64,000 bases of DNA from assembly GCF_000832305.1 (NCBI RefSeq), contig NZ_CP010536.1, positions 3,038,001-3,102,000 on the forward strand. Direction: 5' to 3'. Below the pieces are notes generated by a model. The model ran no database searches. It was not told where the DNA came from and saw only the letters and a list, made by a program, of their open reading frames with translations. Position 1 is the stretch's first letter. Each line of letters begins with the position of its first letter. This document shows, in pieces, positions 36,715-46,160 of this stretch. The position numbers and the translations under genes were made by a program. The stretch is from Cupriavidus basilensis. GTDB taxonomy: Bacteria > Pseudomonadota > Gammaproteobacteria > Burkholderiales > Burkholderiaceae.

Positions 36715-38783
36715 GCACCGCCGACATCGACAGCAGCATAACCGGCACGAACAGCGCGAACGGGCCGCCGCTGATTTCGCTGCGCGGCGTACGCAAGCGC
36801 TACGGCGGCGCCGGCAGAGGCAGCGCCGCGCACGGCAACCAGCCGCCCGCAGTTGAGGTGCTGCACGGCATCGACCTGGACATCCATGCCGGCGAGTTTG
36901 TCGCCATCGTCGGTGCTTCCGGCTCGGGCAAGTCCACGCTGATGCATCTGCTGGGCTGCCTGGACCGGCCCAGCGCTGGCACCTATCACTTCAACGGGCA
37001 CGATGTGGCCAGCCTGGATGCCGATGCGCTCGCCTGGCTGCGGCGCGAGGCATTCGGCTTCGTGTTCCAGGGATACCATCTGGTCGCCACCGACTCCGCC
37101 AGCGAGAACGTGCAGGTGCCGGCCGTCTACGCCGGACTGCCCGAGGCTGGGCGCGCCGCGCGCGCGGCCGCGCTGCTCACGCGCCTGGGCATGGAGGACA
37201 AGCTTCACCATCGCCCCAGCCAGTTGTCCGGCGGCCAGCAGCAGCGCGTGTCGATCGCACGCGCGCTGATGAACGGCGGACGCATCATCCTGGCCGACGA
37301 GCCTACCGGTGCGCTCGACAGCAAGAGCGGCGCGCAGGTCATGGCGCTGCTGCGTGAGCTGGCCGCTGCCGGACACACGGTGATCCTCATTACCCACGAC
37401 CGCGGCGTGGCGGCGCAGGCCAGGCGCGTGATCGAGATCCGCGATGGCTGCATCGTCGCCGACAACGCGGGAGAAGCCGCCCAAGTGACTGCGCGTAGCG
37501 ACACGGCCGTCCTGCCGGCATTGCCCATGTTGCCCGCATTGCCCGCATTGCAGATACCTGGCAGGACACACGCCGATGGCGGGGCCACGCTGCTGACCGA
37601 CATCCGCGAGGCCGCGCGCACCGCCTGGCGTGGCATGCGGCTGAACCGCGTGCGCACCGGGCTGACCCTGCTTGGCATCATCATTGGCGTGGCGTCGGTG
37701 ATCGTGATGCTGGCCGTAGGCGAAGGCGCGCGCCAGCGCGTGATGGCGCAGATGGGCACGCTGGGCACCACCATCATGTACCTGGGCAGCCGCCCTCCTC
37801 CCACCGGCGGGCCCGCCGGCCAGCTGACGCCGGAGGACCTGGAGGCCATTGCCGTGCTGCCCTCGATCCATAGCGTGATGCCGGTGATCGGCGACCCCAT
37901 CACCGTGCGCCGCGGCAACGCTGAGCGCCAGCTCTACGTGTTCGCCGCCAGCGAGGAAATGCCGGCAGTGCATCACTGGCAGGTGGCGCAAGGCCGCTAC
38001 TACACTGCGGCCGAGGACCGCAACCTCGCGCCGCTGGTGGTGCTGGGCCACAAGGCGCGCGAGCACTTCTTCGCCGGCATGGCAAACCCGCTCGGCCAGC
38101 AGTTGCTGATCGGCAATTCGCCGTTCGAGGTCATCGGCGTGATGGCCGAGCGCGGCGCCGACTCTGGCGCGCAGGACTACGACAACATGGTCTTCATCCC
38201 CTACCAGGCAGGCCGCGCCCGCGTCTACCAGGCGCAGACGCAGCCCGACTATGTCGTGGTGCAGGCCGCCTCGTCGGCGCAGGTGCATGCCGCCGAAGCG
38301 GCCATGCATGCACTGCTGCTGGCCCGGCACGGCGGGCGCGAGGACTTTTCCATCGGCAATGCCGCCGCACGCCTGCAGGCCGAGGTAGCCACGCGCCGCA
38401 GCATGTCGATGATGCTGGGGCTGATCGCGGCGGTATCGCTGCTGGTGGGCGGCATCGGCGTGATGAACGTGATGCTGATGACCGTACGCGAGCGCACCCG
38501 CGAGATCGGCATCCGCATGGCCGCCGGCGCGCGCCAGCGCGACATCCTGCGGCAATTCCTGACGGAGGCCACCATGGTCACCGTGATGGGCGGCGCGGTT
38601 GGCCTCGCCGCCGGCCTGCTGGTGGGAGCGGCGCTGATCGCGGCGGGCGTGCCGACGGTATTTTCCGTGTCGGCCATGGCGGGCGCTTTCGGCTGCGCGG
38701 TGGCGACCGGGCTGGTGTTCGGCTACATGCCGGCACGCACCGCGGCGCGGCTGGATCCGGTGGTGGCGCTGGCGGGCGAATAG
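36708..38783 (+). CDS. macB: MacB-type ABC efflux transporter
   Basis: A 691-residue fusion of an ATPase and a membrane domain. Walker A is VGASGSGKSTLMHLLGCLDRP, the signature is LSGGQQQRVSIARAL and Walker B is IILADEPTGALDS. The first helix is LTLLGIIIGVASVIVMLAVGEG, then a large periplasmic domain and three C-terminal helices (LIAAVSLLVGGIGVMNVMLMTV onward). The ATPase has a 15-residue Gly-rich insert (GGAGRGSAAHGNQPPA) before VLHGIDL. ATG at 36708 overlaps the macA stop by 7 bp; GTG at 36699 or 36711 is possible. No outer-membrane factor gene follows. Confidence 0.91.
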   Translation: MVSTADIDSSITGTNSANGPPLISLRGVRKRYGGAGRGSAAHGNQPPAVEVLHGIDLDIHAGEFVAIVGASGSGKSTLMHLLGCLDRPSAGTYHFNGHDVASLDADALAWLRREAFGFVFQGYHLVATDSASENVQVPAVYAGLPEAGRAARAAALLTRLGMEDKLHHRPSQLSGGQQQRVSIARALMNGGRIILADEPTGALDSKSGAQVMALLRELAAAGHTVILITHDRGVAAQARRVIEIRDGCIVADNAGEAAQVTARSDTAVLPALPMLPALPALQIPGRTHADGGATLLTDIREAARTAWRGMRLNRVRTGLTLLGIIIGVASVIVMLAVGEGARQRVMAQMGTLGTTIMYLGSRPPPTGGPAGQLTPEDLEAIAVLPSIHSVMPVIGDPITVRRGNAERQLYVFAASEEMPAVHHWQVAQGRYYTAAEDRNLAPLVVLGHKAREHFFAGMANPLGQQLLIGNSPFEVIGVMAERGADSGAQDYDNMVFIPYQAGRARVYQAQTQPDYVVVQAASSAQVHAAEAAMHALLLARHGGREDFSIGNAAARLQAEVATRRSMSMMLGLIAAVSLLVGGIGVMNVMLMTVRERTREIGIRMAAGARQRDILRQFLTEATMVTVMGGAVGLAAGLLVGAALIAAGVPTVFSVSAMAGAFGCAVATGLVFGYMPARTAARLDPVVALAGE

Positions 38784-38969
38784 CGGTAGTGAGCGGCCCT
38801 GGGGAGAGTATGATGCCGGGCACGGCGCAAGGTGTCCGGTGTACCTGGAGACCTGAGGCCGGCCGCCCACATCACCTCCACCGTCCCGCAAGCGCGAGCA
38901 GTGTCCATGCCATTTCCAATGTACGTACGCGTCGCGCCAGCGAAGAAAGAGCCGCAGGAGAGCCGCGTC

Positions 38970-39200
38970 ATGCGCGCTGCTGCAACGTTGGCCGCTTTGA
39001 GCCTGTGCGGCGCAATGGCCGCTTGCAGCGTGGTTGGCGCCACTGTGGCGGTGGGCAGTGCCGCTGTCTCTACCGTGGCCACGGTTGGCTCCGCGGCAGT
39101 GAGCGTGGGATCGACCGTGGTCGAGACGACCTACGACGTGACCAAGGCCGGGGTCAAGGCCGTGGCCGGCAGCAGCGACGACGCCGCGCCGGCGCACTGA
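38970..39200 (+). CDS. Small lipoprotein of unknown function
   Basis: A 76-residue protein starting MRAAATLAALSLCGAMAAC, a lipoprotein signal with lipobox MAAC (Cys19). The mature part is a run of Val/Gly/Ala/Ser/Thr (SVVGATVAVGSAAVSTVATVGSAAV), then ETTYDVTKAGVKAVAGSSDD. GCAGGAG lies before the ATG at 38970; a longer upstream frame has no signal. The repeated AVGS/ATVGS units suggest a membrane-associated or fibrous segment. Role unknown; similar short lipoproteins occur in Burkholderiaceae. Confidence 0.72.
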   Translation: MRAAATLAALSLCGAMAACSVVGATVAVGSAAVSTVATVGSAAVSVGSTVVETTYDVTKAGVKAVAGSSDDAAPAH

Positions 39201-39206
39201 GCGCTC

Positions 39207-39222
39207 GGGCGCCTTGGCGCCC
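39207..39222. terminator. Possible terminator between lipoprotein gene and metZ
   Basis: A 7-bp GC stem (GGGCGCC with GGCGCCC) and a TT loop between converging genes, without a clear T run. Confidence 0.4.
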
Positions 39223-39229
39223 TGATGCT

Positions 39230-40435
39230 TTAGCCCTGCAGGCCGCGCAGCAAGTCCGCCTTCAGGTCCGCTACCGATTCGAGGCCGACAGCCAGGCGGA
39301 TCAGCCCTTCGCTGATGCCCGCAGCCGCCTTGGCCTGCGGGCTGACGCGTCCATGCGTGGTCGTGTAGGGATGGGTCACGGTGGTGCGCGTATCGCCCAG
39401 GTTGCCGGTGATCGAGCACACGCGCGTGTTGTCGATCACGCGCCAGGCATTGGCCCGCTGCTGCTCCGGGGTATCCCCCTTGAGTTCGAACGACACGATG
39501 GCGCCGCCGCCGCTTTGCTGGCGCTGGGCCACCTCGTACTGCGGGTGGGACTTCAGCGCCGGGTGATAGACGCGCGCAACCGCCGGATGCGACTCCAGGA
39601 ACTCGGCCAGTGCCAGCGCGCTCTGGCTGTGGCGCTCCATGCGGATCGCCAGCGTTTCCATGCCCTTGAGCAGCACCCAGGCGTTGAATGCCGACAGCGT
39701 CGGCCCGGCCGTGCGCACGAAGGGGAACACCTTGCCCATGATGAAATCGTGCGAGCCCAGCACCGCGCCGCCCAGCACGCGGCCCTGCCCGTCGATATGC
39801 TTGGTGGCCGAGTGGACCACGATATCGGCGCCGAATTTCATCGGCTGCTGCAACGCCGGCGAACAGAAGCAGTTATCGACCACCAGCAGCGCGCCAGCGT
39901 TGTGGGCAATGTCCGCCACCGCGGCGATGTCGGCCACTTCGGTGAGCGGATTGGACGGCGTTTCCAGGAAGAACAGCTTGGTGTTCGGCTTGACTGCCGC
40001 GCGCCAGGCCGCCAGGTCGGTGCCATCCACAAAGGTGGTTTCCACGCCGAATTTGGCGAAGATGTTGGAGAACAGCGTCATCGTGGAGCCGAAGATGGCG
40101 CGCGAGCTGACCAGGTGATCGCCCGCTTGCATCGCAGACATCACGATCGACATGATCGCGCTCATCCCGGATGCGGTTGCCATGCACGCCTCGGCGCCTT
40201 CCAGCGCCGCCAGGCGGCTCTGGAACATCGCTACCGTGGGGTTGGTGAAGCGCGAGTAGGTGAAGCCCGACTCCGAATTGGCGAAGCGCTCCGCGGCCTC
40301 GGCAGCGCTGTTGAAGCAGAAGCTGGAGGTCAGGTACATCGCCTCCGAGTGCTCCATGAACTCGCTGCGCATGGTGCCGGCGCGCACGCCAAGCGTATCG
40401 ATGCCGAGGGAGTCGAGGGGAAGCGGTTCGTTCAT
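39230..40435 (-). CDS. metZ: O-succinylhomoserine sulfhydrylase
   Basis: A 401-residue PLP enzyme making homocysteine from O-succinylhomoserine and sulfide, a one-step route to methionine. The PLP-binding lysine is K212 in VVHSATKHIDGQGR; SGFTYSRFTNPTV (57-69), ATASGMSAI and FLETPSNPL are family signatures. GGAVLGSHDFIMGKVFPFVRTAGPTLS separates MetZ from MetB. It lies downstream of purF, as in other beta-proteobacteria, but with a terminator-like hairpin in the 424-bp gap. Confidence 0.93.
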   Translation of the reverse strand: MNEPLPLDSLGIDTLGVRAGTMRSEFMEHSEAMYLTSSFCFNSAAEAAERFANSESGFTYSRFTNPTVAMFQSRLAALEGAEACMATASGMSAIMSIVMSAMQAGDHLVSSRAIFGSTMTLFSNIFAKFGVETTFVDGTDLAAWRAAVKPNTKLFFLETPSNPLTEVADIAAVADIAHNAGALLVVDNCFCSPALQQPMKFGADIVVHSATKHIDGQGRVLGGAVLGSHDFIMGKVFPFVRTAGPTLSAFNAWVLLKGMETLAIRMERHSQSALALAEFLESHPAVARVYHPALKSHPQYEVAQRQQSGGGAIVSFELKGDTPEQQRANAWRVIDNTRVCSITGNLGDTRTTVTHPYTTTHGRVSPQAKAAAGISEGLIRLAVGLESVADLKADLLRGLQG

Positions 40436-40520
40436 GATGGGGAGGCGGTGGTACCCGCGCGGTTATCCGTGTAAGTGGTGGTAGCCTGGCTGCCCCGGTT
40501 GCGCGCCGGCGGCAGCAATG

Positions 40521-40563
40521 AAAAAGCCCGTGCGATCCTTGGCCGGGGGCCGAATCGACGGGC
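40521..40563 (-). terminator. Terminator or attenuator between purF and metZ
   Basis: On the leftward strand, stem GCCCGT/ACGGGC with inner CGAT/ATCG and GGCC/GGCC pairs is followed by TTTTT. It lies 300 bp after purF and 85 bp before metZ. The rest of the 424-bp gap (40436-40859) shows no gene. Confidence 0.72.
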
Positions 40564-40859
40564 TGCTTGTGTTCGTTGGGATAAGCCCCGCGCCGCGGCG
40601 GGAATCCGGCTTGCCAATGTGCCTGTGGTGCGCACAACCGGGAAGCCGGCGTTCCGCTTTAGCTGTTTCGGGCATTTCCCTGTGACGGGCAATTTCCTGT
40701 TCCGCGAGCAATGATCAACAACAACGATCAACCCATCGCTCCGGCAGTACCCGCGTCCGCAAGCTGACAATCAAATCGACGCCCGGCAATGTTACGGCCG
40801 GGCCTCGCTTCTCGTCAACTCCACGCCGGTCATCACGGCGATTGCGGGCGTGCGCCGTC

Positions 40860-42395
40860 TTACTCGTTGCCGCCGGAGCGTTGCAAGTGCAGTTGCGAGC
40901 GCTCGCTATCGCCAAGGCCACCGGTGCCATCGCGATCGGCCTGGCTGCGCGCGGTTTCCAGGCGCTCCAGGTAGGCTTCGTCGATATCCCCTGTGACGTA
41001 ACGGCCATCGAAGCACGAGGCATCGAAGTCGTTCAGCTTGGGGTTGATGTCGCGCACGGCCTGCTTCATGGCTTCGACGTCCTGGTAGACCAGCTTGTCG
41101 GCGCCGATGATGCGGGCGATTTCTTCATCCGTGCGGCCGTAGGCGACCAGTTCGCTGCGGGTGGGCATATCAATGCCGTACACGTTGGGGAACTTCACCG
41201 GCGGCGCGGCCGAGGCAAAGATCACCTTCTTGGCGCCGGCTTCGCGCGCCATCTGCACGATCTCGAAAGACGTGGTGCCGCGCACGATGGAATCGTCCAC
41301 GATCAGCACATTCTTGCCCTTGAACTCCACGCCCATGGCGTTGAGCTTCTGGCGCACCGACTTCTTGCGCACCGCCTGGCCGGGCATGATGAAGGTGCGG
41401 CCGATATAGCGGTTCTTGAAGAAGCCCTCGCGATAGTTCACGCCCAGCTTGTTGGCCACCTGCATCGCGGCCGGACGGCTGGAGTCGGGAATCGGCATCA
41501 CCACGTCGATGTCACCCGCGGAGACTTCGCGGCGGATCTTCTCGGCCAGGTAATCGCCCATGCGCAGGCGCGCGTCGTAGACGGGCACGCCATCGATGCA
41601 CGAATCCGGGCGGGCCAGGTAGACGTACTCGAAGATGCACGGCGTAAGCACGGGATTATCCGCGCACTGCTGGGTGTAGAGCTTGCCGTCGAGGTCGATG
41701 AAGATCGCCTCGCCGGGCGCCACGTCGCGCTCGAGCTTGTAGCCGATGCCTTCGAGCGCCACCGACTCCGACGCCACCATCCACTCCTTGCCGGTCGGCG
41801 TTTCCACGCTGCCCAGGCACAACGGACGGATGCCGAACGGATCGCGCACGGCCAGCATGCCATAGCCAGCGATCTGCGCGGCGATGGCGTACGAGCCACG
41901 CACGCGGCGGTGCATGCCGGCCACGGCCTTGAAGATCGTGGGCGGATCCAGCGCCAGGCCGCTGCTGGCGCGCTGCAGCTCGTCCGCCAGCACGTTGAGC
42001 AGCACTTCGGTATCGGAGTGCGTGTTGATGTGGCGGCGGTCGCGGCTGAACAGCTCCTCGTGCAACTGTTTCCAGTTGGTCAGGTTGCCGTTGTGGGCCA
42101 GGATCACGCCGTAGGGCGCATTGACGTAGAACGGTTGGGCTTCTTCCTCGCTCGAGGCCGAACCGGCGGTGGGGTAACGCACCTGGCCGATGCCGGCGGC
42201 ACCCGGCAGGCCGCGCATATTGCGCGTGCGAAACACGTCGCGCACCAGGCCGTTGGCCTTGTGCATGTGGAAGGTGCTGCCGTTTGCGGTAGCGATGCCG
42301 GCTGCATCCTGTCCGCGGTGTTGCAACAGCAGCAGGCTGTCGTAAATCAATTGGTTAACGGGCGTGGATGAAACCACACCGACGATACCGCACAT
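40860..42395 (-). CDS. purF: Amidophosphoribosyltransferase
   Basis: A 511-residue enzyme for the first step of purine synthesis, turning PRPP and glutamine into phosphoribosylamine. The nucleophile Cys2 follows the initiator Met (MCGIVGVVS), so no propeptide is present. LAHNGNLTN and THSDTEVLL belong to the glutaminase domain, and [18 protein letters not shown] is the PRPP loop. [14 protein letters not shown] and GRTFIMPGQ are conserved. It is downstream of cvpA, the classic cvpA-purF pairing. Confidence 0.95.
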   Translation of the reverse strand: MCGIVGVVSSTPVNQLIYDSLLLLQHRGQDAAGIATANGSTFHMHKANGLVRDVFRTRNMRGLPGAAGIGQVRYPTAGSASSEEEAQPFYVNAPYGVILAHNGNLTNWKQLHEELFSRDRRHINTHSDTEVLLNVLADELQRASSGLALDPPTIFKAVAGMHRRVRGSYAIAAQIAGYGMLAVRDPFGIRPLCLGSVETPTGKEWMVASESVALEGIGYKLERDVAPGEAIFIDLDGKLYTQQCADNPVLTPCIFEYVYLARPDSCIDGVPVYDARLRMGDYLAEKIRREVSAGDIDVVMPIPDSSRPAAMQVANKLGVNYREGFFKNRYIGRTFIMPGQAVRKKSVRQKLNAMGVEFKGKNVLIVDDSIVRGTTSFEIVQMAREAGAKKVIFASAAPPVKFPNVYGIDMPTRSELVAYGRTDEEIARIIGADKLVYQDVEAMKQAVRDINPKLNDFDASCFDGRYVTGDIDEAYLERLETARSQADRDGTGGLGDSERSQLHLQRSGGNE

Positions 42396-42493
42396 GCCAA
42401 GCTCCCAGGAAAGGCGTTTGAATCAGGGGGCGGCCCCGCCCTGTAGGGAGGAGCCCGCGTACTACCAGCCGGGCGGGTCTGCCCGGCCTCATG

Positions 42494-42991
42494 TCATGTC
42501 TTGACGTATTTGGCGACTTCGGGAGGCAGCCAGGGCCGCAGCGACGCCATCGCCTGCATCACGTAGGGCCGGGACAGCGCATCGCGCCAGAATGCTTCCT
42601 CAGGCAGCTTGGTGAACCCGGCCACGGTCACCACGAACATCACGACCAACGCGCCGCGCAGCAGCCCGAACACCAGCCCGAGGCCACGGTCGGCAGGCTT
42701 GAGCCCGGTGCTCTCCAGCAACTGGCCCAGCACCGTGCCGGCCAGTGCCGCGGCGATCACGGTGCCGATGAAGACCACCGCGAAGCCCAGTGCGCTGCGC
42801 GCCAGCTGCCCGCCGGGCACCGATTCGGGGATCCAGCCAGCCGCAGTGCCCGCGAAGTGGTAGGCCACCAGGAACGCCACCACCCAGCCGATCAGCGACA
42901 ACACTTCCCGCACCAGCCCGCGCAGCACGCCGATCAGGCCCGAGGCGACAAGGATGAAAACAACGCTGTAATCGAAAAAAGTCGGCTGCAT
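42494..42991 (-). CDS. cvpA: CvpA family membrane protein
   Basis: A 165-residue inner-membrane protein with four hydrophobic segments; FFDYSVVFILVASGLIGVLRGLVREVLSLIGWVVAF is the family opening. ADRGLGLVFGLLRGALVV is also conserved. It is required for colicin V production in E. coli and for envelope homeostasis elsewhere. The start MQPTFFDYS (42991) was chosen by family length, although no clear ribosome-binding site is visible; an ATG at 43054 would add 21 residues. Confidence 0.9.
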   Translation of the reverse strand: MQPTFFDYSVVFILVASGLIGVLRGLVREVLSLIGWVVAFLVAYHFAGTAAGWIPESVPGGQLARSALGFAVVFIGTVIAAALAGTVLGQLLESTGLKPADRGLGLVFGLLRGALVVMFVVTVAGFTKLPEEAFWRDALSRPYVMQAMASLRPWLPPEVAKYVKT

Positions 42992-43078
42992 GCGTAATAC
43001 GGTGTCCCGGTGCGGCGGCTGGGTAATGAGGATAGTGGGGCTCATGGGGCTCATGGGATAACCAGCCCGCGCCGGGCT

Positions 43079-43822
43079 TTACTGTTCGATCACCTTGGCG
43101 GTCAGGCCCGCGGCGCGCACCCGCTTCTCGGCGGCGTCAGCCGCATCGCGATCCGAAAAAGGGCCGGCGCGCAGCAGCACACGCTCGCCGTCGGCCAACA
43201 CCTTCTTCTCGATATAGGCGGGCACCTTGCCTGCCTTGAGCTTGCTCAGCCAGAGCTTGACCTTCTCCTCCGAGGAAAAGGCGCCGATCAGCACCAGGAA
43301 CTTGCCGCTGCCCGGCTTGGCCGCGGGGGTGGCCGGCTTGTCGGCGATTTTCTCGGCAGGCGCCGCCGCAGTCGCTGCGACGGTGGCAGCAGCGGCCGGC
43401 TTGGCCGCTGCCGAATCGGCAACCAGCTCCTCACCGGCATCGAGCGCCTGGCTATCGAGCTTGGATTGCGGAGCGGGCGGTAACGGATCCGCCTTGCGCG
43501 CATCAGGCTTCACCTTGCCCGCGGCGCCCCCCGGGCCACCATCGATCTTGACCGCAATATTGTCGACGACCGGCCTTGGCTGGGTCTCGAAGACGATCGG
43601 CAGCACGATGACGGCAGCCGCCATCAGCACCACCGCGCCGATCAGGCGCCGGCGCGCCCGCTGCTTTTGCGGAAACTCCGGGTCGAGCGTGTCGTCCGCA
43701 TACTCCTCGGCCAGGCGCCGCGACGAAGCGATGCCTGCACCCGGATCCGAACGCGAGCGGCGCCCACGCTCCGGTGCCGGGGCGTTGCCCTTGCGGGAAG
43801 AAAACAGCGAAAGCAGGCCCAT
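43079..43822 (-). CDS. dedD: SPOR-domain cell-division protein, DedD-like
   Basis: A 247-residue bitopic protein. It has a basic cytoplasmic N-terminus, a transmembrane helix at about 59-77 (LIGAVVLMAAAVIVLPIVF), an Ala/Pro/Lys-rich periplasmic linker (about 95-168) and a C-terminal SPOR domain (about 170-247, KFLVLIGAFSSEEKVKLWLSKL then RVLLRAGPFSDRDAADAAEKRV). SPOR domains bind denuded septal peptidoglycan. It lies between folC and cvpA, as dedD does in E. coli. Confidence 0.9.
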   Translation of the reverse strand: MGLLSLFSSRKGNAPAPERGRRSRSDPGAGIASSRRLAEEYADDTLDPEFPQKQRARRRLIGAVVLMAAAVIVLPIVFETQPRPVVDNIAVKIDGGPGGAAGKVKPDARKADPLPPAPQSKLDSQALDAGEELVADSAAAKPAAAATVAATAAAPAEKIADKPATPAAKPGSGKFLVLIGAFSSEEKVKLWLSKLKAGKVPAYIEKKVLADGERVLLRAGPFSDRDAADAAEKRVRAAGLTAKVIEQ

Positions 43823-43890
43823 AGATTGGTTCGGTGCGACGGCCGTAAAACCGGCCGTTGAAATTGTCGCTCAGATTGCGCGGCGATTTG

Positions 43891-43944
43891 CCCCGGTGTT
43901 AGCCCCGGTGTTAGCCCCGGTGTTAGCCCCGGTGTTAGCCCCGG
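43891..43944. repeat. 12-bp tandem repeat, 4.5 copies
   Basis: Four exact copies of CCCCGGTGTTAG at 43891-43938 plus a half copy, in the 146-bp gap between the dedD start and the folC stop. Perfect copies suggest recent expansion by slippage. Confidence 0.95.
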
Positions 43945-43968
43945 AAAACTACCCGGCGGCCGCGCGAC

Positions 43969-45279
43969 TCAATTTGCCCGGGTAGCGCGATATGCCATCA
44001 CGCCCGCCACGGTGTAGAACGATCCGAAGACCAGAATTCTATCATCCTCGGTCGCTCTGCCGAGGGCATCCCGGTAAGCCGCCTCCGGACTGGCAAAGCA
44101 GGCCGCAGTGGCATCTGGCCCCGGATGGAAACCGCCCTCTTCCAGCTTCTCCAGCAAGTCCGCCGCGCTGGCCGCGCGCGGCGTCGGCAGGTCGGCCAGG
44201 CACCAGTGGTCGACCTTGTCGGCCAGATGGCGCAGCACGCCGGCGATGTCCTTGTCCTCCATCGCGCCGAACACCGCGTAGGTGTAGCGGAAGAAGCCCA
44301 TGTTGTCGAGGTTCTGGCCAAGCGTGGCAGCCGCATGCGGGTTATGCGCCACATCCAGGATCACCGCCGGGCGCCCCGGCATCACTTGGAAGCGTCCCGG
44401 CAACTCCACGAAGGCGAGCCCGTTGCGCACTTCCTGCGCGCTCACCGGCAGCCGCGAGCGCATCGCCTGCAGCGCAGCCAGTGCAGCCGAAGCATTGAGC
44501 AACTGGTTGGCGCCACGCAGCGCGGGATAGCCCAGCCCGTTGAGCTTGCGCTCGCGGCTGCTCCAGTCCCACTGCTGGCGCTCCTGGCCCTTGGAAGCCT
44601 GCTGATGGAAGTCCCGGCCCACCAGCCAGAGATCCGCACCGATCGCCTCGGCATGATCGATCACCGACTGCGGCGGCACCGGATCCGCCACGATGGCCGG
44701 CACGCCCGGACGGAAGATCCCCGCCTTCTCGTAGCCGATCTTCTCGCGCGTATCGCCCAGGTAACTTGTGTGGTCGATGTCCACGCTGGTCACGATGGCG
44801 CAATCGGTATCGATCACATTCACCGCATCCAGCCGGCCGCCCAGCCCAACCTCCAGGATCATGGCATCCAAACCCGCCGCGGCGAACGCATGGATGATGG
44901 CCAGCGTGGTGAACTCGAAATACGTCAGGCTCACCGGATCCGCAAAGCTCGTACGCGCCCGCTCCACCGCCTCGAAATGCGGCAACAGCTGCGCGTCGGT
45001 GGCGAACTCGCCATTGATGCGCGCACGCTCGTTGAACGCCATCAGGTGCGGCGACGTATGGCAACCCACCTTGTAGCCCGCCTCAAGCAGGATGCGTTCC
45101 AGCATGGCGCAGGTGGAGCCCTTGCCGTTGGTGCCGCCGACGGTGAACACCACTGCATCGATGCGCAGCCCCAGGGCCTCCTTGACGCGGGTGATGCGCG
45201 CCAGGCCCATGTCGATGCCGACCGGGTGGGCGGATTCGAGATGGGTTAGCCATTCGGGGAGGGAGGGGAAGATAGGCAT
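43969..45279 (-). CDS. folC: Bifunctional dihydrofolate / folylpolyglutamate synthase
   Basis: A 436-residue Mur-ligase-type enzyme adding glutamate to dihydropteroate and folates. The ATP loop is FTVGGTNGKGSTCAMLE (45-61), then GCHTSPHLMAFNERARIN, ILEVGLGGRLDAVNV and DIDHTSYLGDTREKIGYEKAGIFRPGVP. The C-terminal domain has ILDVAHNPHAA. Gene order trpA-accD-folC-dedD-cvpA-purF is conserved in beta- and gamma-proteobacteria. The region before its start contains the palindrome-rich element. Confidence 0.94.
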   Translation of the reverse strand: MPIFPSLPEWLTHLESAHPVGIDMGLARITRVKEALGLRIDAVVFTVGGTNGKGSTCAMLERILLEAGYKVGCHTSPHLMAFNERARINGEFATDAQLLPHFEAVERARTSFADPVSLTYFEFTTLAIIHAFAAAGLDAMILEVGLGGRLDAVNVIDTDCAIVTSVDIDHTSYLGDTREKIGYEKAGIFRPGVPAIVADPVPPQSVIDHAEAIGADLWLVGRDFHQQASKGQERQQWDWSSRERKLNGLGYPALRGANQLLNASAALAALQAMRSRLPVSAQEVRNGLAFVELPGRFQVMPGRPAVILDVAHNPHAAATLGQNLDNMGFFRYTYAVFGAMEDKDIAGVLRHLADKVDHWCLADLPTPRAASAADLLEKLEEGGFHPGPDATAACFASPEAAYRDALGRATEDDRILVFGSFYTVAGVMAYRATRAN

Positions 45280-45406
45280 GATGGGGGGACGGCGTTAATC
45301 GGGGGGTGGCTTATTGGAGCCGGTTTTGGGGTAAGTGGTTCTTTTGCGAGGCGGATTGGTTGGATTTGGTTTTGCGTAAAGGTGATGTTGGGGCGTGTTG
45401 GGGTAA

Positions 45407-45434
45407 GTCAAAGGCCTAACGTCAAAGGCCTAAC
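45407..45434. repeat. 14-bp direct repeat, two copies
   Basis: GTCAAAGGCCTAAC occurs twice in tandem at 45407-45420 and 45421-45434, followed by a partial GTCAAGG, at the left edge of the palindrome-rich element. Confidence 0.9.
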
Positions 45435-45442
45435 GTCAAGGT

Positions 45443-46060
45443 CAAGGGCAACTACAGTTTCACCACCCCTGCGGGGCGGCGACCTACTTTTTTGTCTTGC
45501 CAAAAAAGTAGGCAAAAAAGGCGCGCCGGATGGGGCGACTTCCCCTCGGGATTCGACGAAAAGAGCGGCCGGGACCCAAACTCGCATCGCCTTAAGGCGA
45601 TACTCAGACATGGGTCCCTCTTTTCCGCTCTTTTCGTCGAATCCCGAGGCGCCCCATACGGCCTCTGAACACCTCCACTGCTCGCTGCGCATCGCGCATG
45701 GGTGTTTCCCGCCCGACTGGCGGGAAACACGGCCGACCCAGTGGGATCAAATCACCATTCGGTGTAGCCGTGATTTCCGCCCCCAGGCGGCAATCACCTG
45801 CCCGCGATGCGCAGCGAGCCGTCTGCCTTTCATCCCCCGTTATGGGGCGCCTCGGCGGAAGGCAAAAAGAGCGGAAACGAGGGGGCCATGTCTGAGCATC
45901 GCCTTAAGGCGATGTGAGTTTGGCCCCCGGCCGCTCTTTTTGTCTTCCGACGAGGAGGCTTTCGCCCCATCCGGGTCGCTTCTTTGCCTACTTTCTTAGC
46001 GAGACAAGAAAGTAGGTCGCCTCCCCGCAGGGGAGGTGAAACTGCCTTTGACCTTGCAGT
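45443..46060. repeat. Palindrome-rich intergenic element with two inverted arms
   Basis: Two related arms (about 45455-45661 and 45839-46044) lie in opposite orientation. Each holds a hairpin over CCTACTTT...AAAGTAGG (45483-45512; 45987-46016) and a long hairpin around the perfect palindrome ATCGCCTTAAGGCGAT (45586-45601; 45898-45913). In the left arm the long stem is 24 perfect bp (45545-45568 with 45625-45648). Between the arms, a 17-bp stem (45680-45696 with 45803-45819) encloses a 12-bp stem (45702-45713 with 45719-45730) and another near 45769-45797. Short frames here are by-products. It resembles a dispersed intergenic repeat or MITE-like element; no transposase is present. Confidence 0.85.
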
Positions 46061-46160
46061 TAAGCAGTTGCAGTTAACCCACCACTCACCACCCACCACC
46101 CCAAAAAGCGAAAAAGCGCGAACAACCGCCCGCGCCTGATCACATCAACCAACCCAACCC

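Noticed and set aside
36402..39419. 1005-codon leftward frame across macA/macB
   Set aside because: Antisense to clear ABC transporter genes and rich in His, Gln, Arg and Gly; no domain.
40475..40714. 79-codon rightward frame between metZ and purF
   Set aside because: Overlaps the leftward terminator hairpin, has no ribosome-binding site and resembles no known protein.
45382..46099. Several 65-205 codon frames in the folC-accD gap
   Set aside because: They follow the inverted-repeat arms, reading the same repeat in several frames (such as PPLRGGDLL and LRRCSDM); these are by-products of the repeat.
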